Origin: Thiobacillus denitrificans
GTDB taxonomy: Bacteria; Pseudomonadota; Gammaproteobacteria; Burkholderiales; Thiobacillaceae
Assembly (NCBI GenBank): GCA_002343685.1
Contig: DDRS01000044.1
Span: 1 to 8,092 of the forward strand
DNA: 8,092 nt
Direction: 5' to 3'
In this document: in pieces, positions 5,969-8,092 of the stretch
How the letters are laid out: each line of letters starts with the position of its first letter
Numbering within the stretch: the first letter of the stretch is position 1
Made by a program: the position numbers and the translations under genes
Notes under the pieces: generated by a model
Told to the model about the DNA's origin: nothing
Database searches by the model: none
Seen by the model: the letters and a program-made list of their open reading frames with translations, nothing else

Positions 5969-6540
5969 CAGCGGTCGAAGAGCTGCTTCAGGTCAACGTC
6001 TTTCTTTTCCTCGGCAGCGAAGCGCAACAGCGGAAACTGACGGAAGGCGAACAGACGCGCCACGAGGGTGTCGGGAAACTGCTCCACCCGCACGTTGTTG
6101 ACGTTGACCGAATCGTTGTAGAACTCGCGGCGGTCGGCAATCGCGTTTTCCAGCCCGGTAATGCGCGCCTGCAGATGCAGGAAGGTTTCGTTGGTCTTCA
6201 ATTCGGGATAGGCCTCGGCAACCGCGAACAGATTGCCGAGGCCCACGCGCAATGCGCCTTCGGCCTGCCCCAGCGCGGGGATGTTCTGCGATTCCCGTGC
6301 GCTCGCGACCTGGCTGCGCGCGTGCATCACTTTTTCAAGCGTCTCCTGTTCGAACTGCATGTATTGCTTGCAGGTTTCGACCAGCTTCGGCAATTCGTCA
6401 TGGCGCTGCTTGAGCAGGATGTCGATATTCGACCAGGCCTTGCCGACGTTATGCTTCAGCGTGACAAGCTGGTTGAAGATGAACACGCCATAGACTGCCG
6501 GAAGTGCGAGCACGATGAAGAAAAGCAGGAGGCCGGGCAT
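5968..6540 (-). CDS. lemA: LemA family protein
   Basis: The protein has 190 residues, the normal length for the family. A single N-terminal membrane segment (about 3-23, GLLLFFIVLALPAVYGVFIF) is followed by a long helical bundle with the family signatures NVGKAWSNIDILLKQRHDELPKLVE (31-55), EAYPELKTNETF (about 108-119) and RREFYNDSVNVNNVRVEQFP (137-156). LemA proteins are membrane-anchored with a short extracytoplasmic N-terminus, and their molecular function is not firmly established. The pairing with the downstream GIDE gene through a one-base TGATG overlap suggests the two make one membrane complex. The ATG at 6538-6540 has only a weak GGA upstream. It lies 64 bases after the alcohol dehydrogenase stop on the same strand and may be read through from it. 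Confidence 0.95.
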   Translation of the reverse strand: MPGLLLFFIVLALPAVYGVFIFNQLVTLKHNVGKAWSNIDILLKQRHDELPKLVETCKQYMQFEQETLEKVMHARSQVASARESQNIPALGQAEGALRVGLGNLFAVAEAYPELKTNETFLHLQARITGLENAIADRREFYNDSVNVNNVRVEQFPDTLVARLFAFRQFPLLRFAAEEKKDVDLKQLFDR

Positions 6541-6604
6541 GGTTGCGTTCCAGATGATGAGATCGCAGAAATAGCGGACGACAGCCGTTTAACTTGAGCG
6601 GGCG

Positions 6605-7792
6605 TCAGATGCGCGCGGCGAGAATGCCCGCTATTTCCGCGTCGGTGAGCGCAATCGGATTGGTTTTCATGCTGCTGCCGCGGCTGTTGGCCACGATGCG
6701 CGGGATATCGGCGGGCGTCACGCCGTACTGCGCCAGGGATGGAAGCTGAAGTTTGCGTGTCCAGGCGTCGAGCGTATCGATCAGGACGGCGTGTGACGCA
6801 GTCTGGTTCAGTTGGCCCTGCTTGCTCAGCAGGCGCCCCACTTGTGCATATTTTTCCAGCGCCGGGTGATTCGCCTCGCGTGCCTGTAGCGCGTCGATAT
6901 TGACGCGTGTGGCCTGCGCCACCAGCGTGCCGCACACGACGCCGTGCGGAATCGGGAAGAATGCCCCCAATGGCGCGGCCAGTCCGTGCACCGAGCCGAG
7001 CCCGACCTGCGCCAGTGTGATGCCCGATACCAGCGCCGCGTAGGCCATGCGATTGCGCGCGGCGGCATCGCCGGCATCGGCATACAAGGCCAGCAAGCCG
7101 TCGCGGGCGGCCTTCATGCCGCCCCAGGCAAGCGAATCGGTCAAGGGCGCGGCGCGGCAGGAAACATAGGACTCCAGCAACTGGGTGAAGGCATCCATCC
7201 CGTTCGCCGCAGTCACGGCGGCGGGGCAGGTGGCGAGGAGATCGGGGTCGACCAGTGCAACTTCGGCCACCAGTTTTTCGTCGCGGAAGGATTTCTTGAA
7301 GCCATCCGCGCCCTGCATGCTTAATACGGCGTTCTTGGTCGCCTCCGAGCCGGTGCCGGCGGTGGTCGGTACGGCAATGAACGGTGTGGCCGGACCGGCG
7401 TACGCGAGTTCGGGTCCCACGCCTTCCAGGTGGTCCATCACCGAGTTGCCGGGCTTGAGCAGACCGGCAATCGCCTTGGCCGCATCCAGCGTGCTGCCGC
7501 CACCGAAGCCGATGACCACGTCAATGGATTCCGGGCGCAAGGTGCGCACGGCCTCATCCACCATCTGCGGAGACGGTTCGCCCGGAATGGCCAGATGCAA
7601 CCAGGAAACCTCCTGTGCCTTCAGCCCGTCCGTCACGGTTGTCCAGAATGGCGAATTTCTCAGAGAATTCGCTCCAGTCACCAGCAAAGCACGCGTGCCG
7701 TAGATTCGGACAATGGTCGGCAACTTACCGAGTACGCCCGGACCAAACTCGATGCGCGGCAGGCGCGACAGGGAAAAATCGGAAATGTGCAC
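6605..7792 (-). CDS. Iron-containing alcohol dehydrogenase
   Basis: This is a type III (Fe-dependent) NAD(P) alcohol dehydrogenase of PF00465, a cytoplasmic enzyme interconverting alcohols with aldehydes or ketones. Its substrate cannot be read from sequence. From the GTG start it has 395 residues, near the family norm of about 380-390. It shows RLPRIEFGPG (11-20), the nucleotide-binding GFGGGSTLDAAKA (95-107), PTTAGTGSEAT (142-152), GMDAFTQLLESY (198-209), VHGLAAPLGAFFPIPHG (269-285) and a C-terminal SMKTNP. Expected metal ligands D200, H270 and H283 are present, but the usual second ligand His (H200 in FucO) is Gln204. The frame is open further upstream, with ATGs at 7906 (433 residues) and 7867 (420 residues). 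I preferred the GTG at 7790-7792 because homology starts just after it and the extra 38 codons have low GC at third positions. This start is uncertain. Confidence 0.9.
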   Translation of the reverse strand: MHISDFSLSRLPRIEFGPGVLGKLPTIVRIYGTRALLVTGANSLRNSPFWTTVTDGLKAQEVSWLHLAIPGEPSPQMVDEAVRTLRPESIDVVIGFGGGSTLDAAKAIAGLLKPGNSVMDHLEGVGPELAYAGPATPFIAVPTTAGTGSEATKNAVLSMQGADGFKKSFRDEKLVAEVALVDPDLLATCPAAVTAANGMDAFTQLLESYVSCRAAPLTDSLAWGGMKAARDGLLALYADAGDAAARNRMAYAALVSGITLAQVGLGSVHGLAAPLGAFFPIPHGVVCGTLVAQATRVNIDALQAREANHPALEKYAQVGRLLSKQGQLNQTASHAVLIDTLDAWTRKLQLPSLAQYGVTPADIPRIVANSRGSSMKTNPIALTDAEIAGILAARI

Positions 7793-7843
7793 AAGTGGAC
7801 TTTCTATCGACGGGATGCCAAATGGTAGCGAGTTTGCCGACGC

Positions 7844-7857
7844 ATTGTCTGCACAAT
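7844..7857. promoter_or_regulatory. Short perfect dyad upstream of the alcohol dehydrogenase
   Basis: ATTGT (7844-7848) and ACAAT (7853-7857) are perfect inverted halves around CTGC. The site lies about 50-65 bases before the preferred GTG start, where an operator could sit. At five bases per arm it could easily be chance. Confidence 0.2.
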
Positions 7858-8001
7858 AAGTGTGCATGGTTTCCGGCTGTTTCGCGCTGTCTATCGTTAT
7901 CGCCATCTTGGCCCGAGGTGGCAGGACTCATTCAGTCGATTGAAAACATTGGAGATGTTGCCGATGGAGCTCGATGGGCTTTGCCATAAAGTCCGCAAGT
8001 G

Positions 8002-8031
8002 TTGACGGAGCCAAGCGCGCTTTGCTATAGT
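8002..8031 (+). promoter_or_regulatory. Sigma-70 promoter for tRNA-fMet
   Basis: TTGACG (8002-8007) and TATAGT (8026-8031) are separated by 18 bases. The predicted start is near 8038, leaving a leader of about 30 bases before the tRNA at 8069. Strong near-consensus boxes fit a stable-RNA gene. Confidence 0.7.
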
Positions 8032-8068
8032 TCCGCTTCTCGATTGACGCGGTTTCATTTGCGACAGG

Positions 8069-8092
8069 CGCGGGGTGGAGCAGTCTGGCAGC
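8069..8092 (+). tRNA. tRNA-fMet (initiator), first 24 bases, cut by the window edge
   Basis: The last 24 bases, starting CGCGGGGTGGAGCAG and continuing TCTGGCAGC, match the acceptor 5' strand and D-arm of bacterial initiator tRNA. They differ from E. coli fMet (…GCAGCCTGGTAGC) only at two D-arm positions, as I recall it. The diagnostic first base C is present; the anticodon and the mismatched 3' partner base lie outside the window. A good promoter sits upstream at the right distance. Partial, so identity is strongly supported but not complete. Confidence 0.88.

Larger units (their letters stand above)
7793..8068. other. Spacer between the divergent alcohol dehydrogenase and tRNA-fMet
   Basis: About 276 bases lie between the preferred dehydrogenase start and the tRNA. 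The left 114 bases are an in-frame extension of the dehydrogenase with lower GC than the body and rare codons such as ATA and CTA, and are probably not translated. The right part holds the tRNA promoter. I see no further gene, and no clear minus-strand promoter for the dehydrogenase. Confidence 0.5.

Noticed and set aside
7185..7703. 172-residue + strand open frame opposite the alcohol dehydrogenase
   Set aside because: Ser/Ala-rich translation with no recognisable domain; a shadow of the dehydrogenase.

Overview
The window is GC-rich chromosomal DNA. The gene content (RecJ, rhomboid protease, LemA/GIDE pair, Fe-ADH) and the tRNA-fMet start at the right edge suggest a betaproteobacterium, perhaps Nitrosomonadales or Thiobacillus-like. 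That placement is inferred from protein flavour and base composition, not from a marker gene. No prophage, insertion sequence or CRISPR array is visible.

Left part (1-2746): the tail of a DUF5615/PIN-like protein enters from the left edge on the + strand and runs towards a minus-strand pair. That pair is recJ (2746 to 992) followed downstream by a rhomboid intramembrane protease (886 to 293). Between the two lie two opposing arrays of a degenerate 7-bp repeat that can fold into an imperfect hairpin. RecJ itself carries an apparent in-frame REP-like insertion of about 60 bp.

Middle (2747-4750): a 102-bp divergent spacer holds four alternating GAATC/GATTC half-sites. It separates recJ from a + strand pair. 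The first gene (2849-4309) is an unusual fusion: an excisionase/MerR-like N-terminal segment and a charged helical linker, then a 2Fe-2S ferredoxin domain and an FNR-type flavin/NAD reductase. The second gene (4310-4750) begins on the base after the first gene's stop codon and encodes a small membrane protein with an HExxH motif. This pair is the best candidate for an undescribed system: a redox-sensing or electron-transfer protein coupled to a putative membrane metalloprotease.

Right part (4732-8092): a small acidic protein (minus strand) overlaps the tail of the HExxH gene and has its own good promoter and Shine-Dalgarno site. Upstream of it on the minus strand is a LemA-GIDE pair joined by a TGATG overlap; the GIDE protein carries a canonical EF-hand. 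Further upstream is an iron-containing alcohol dehydrogenase in which one metal-binding His is replaced by Gln. After a spacer, the first 24 bases of tRNA-fMet and its promoter lie on the + strand at the right edge.
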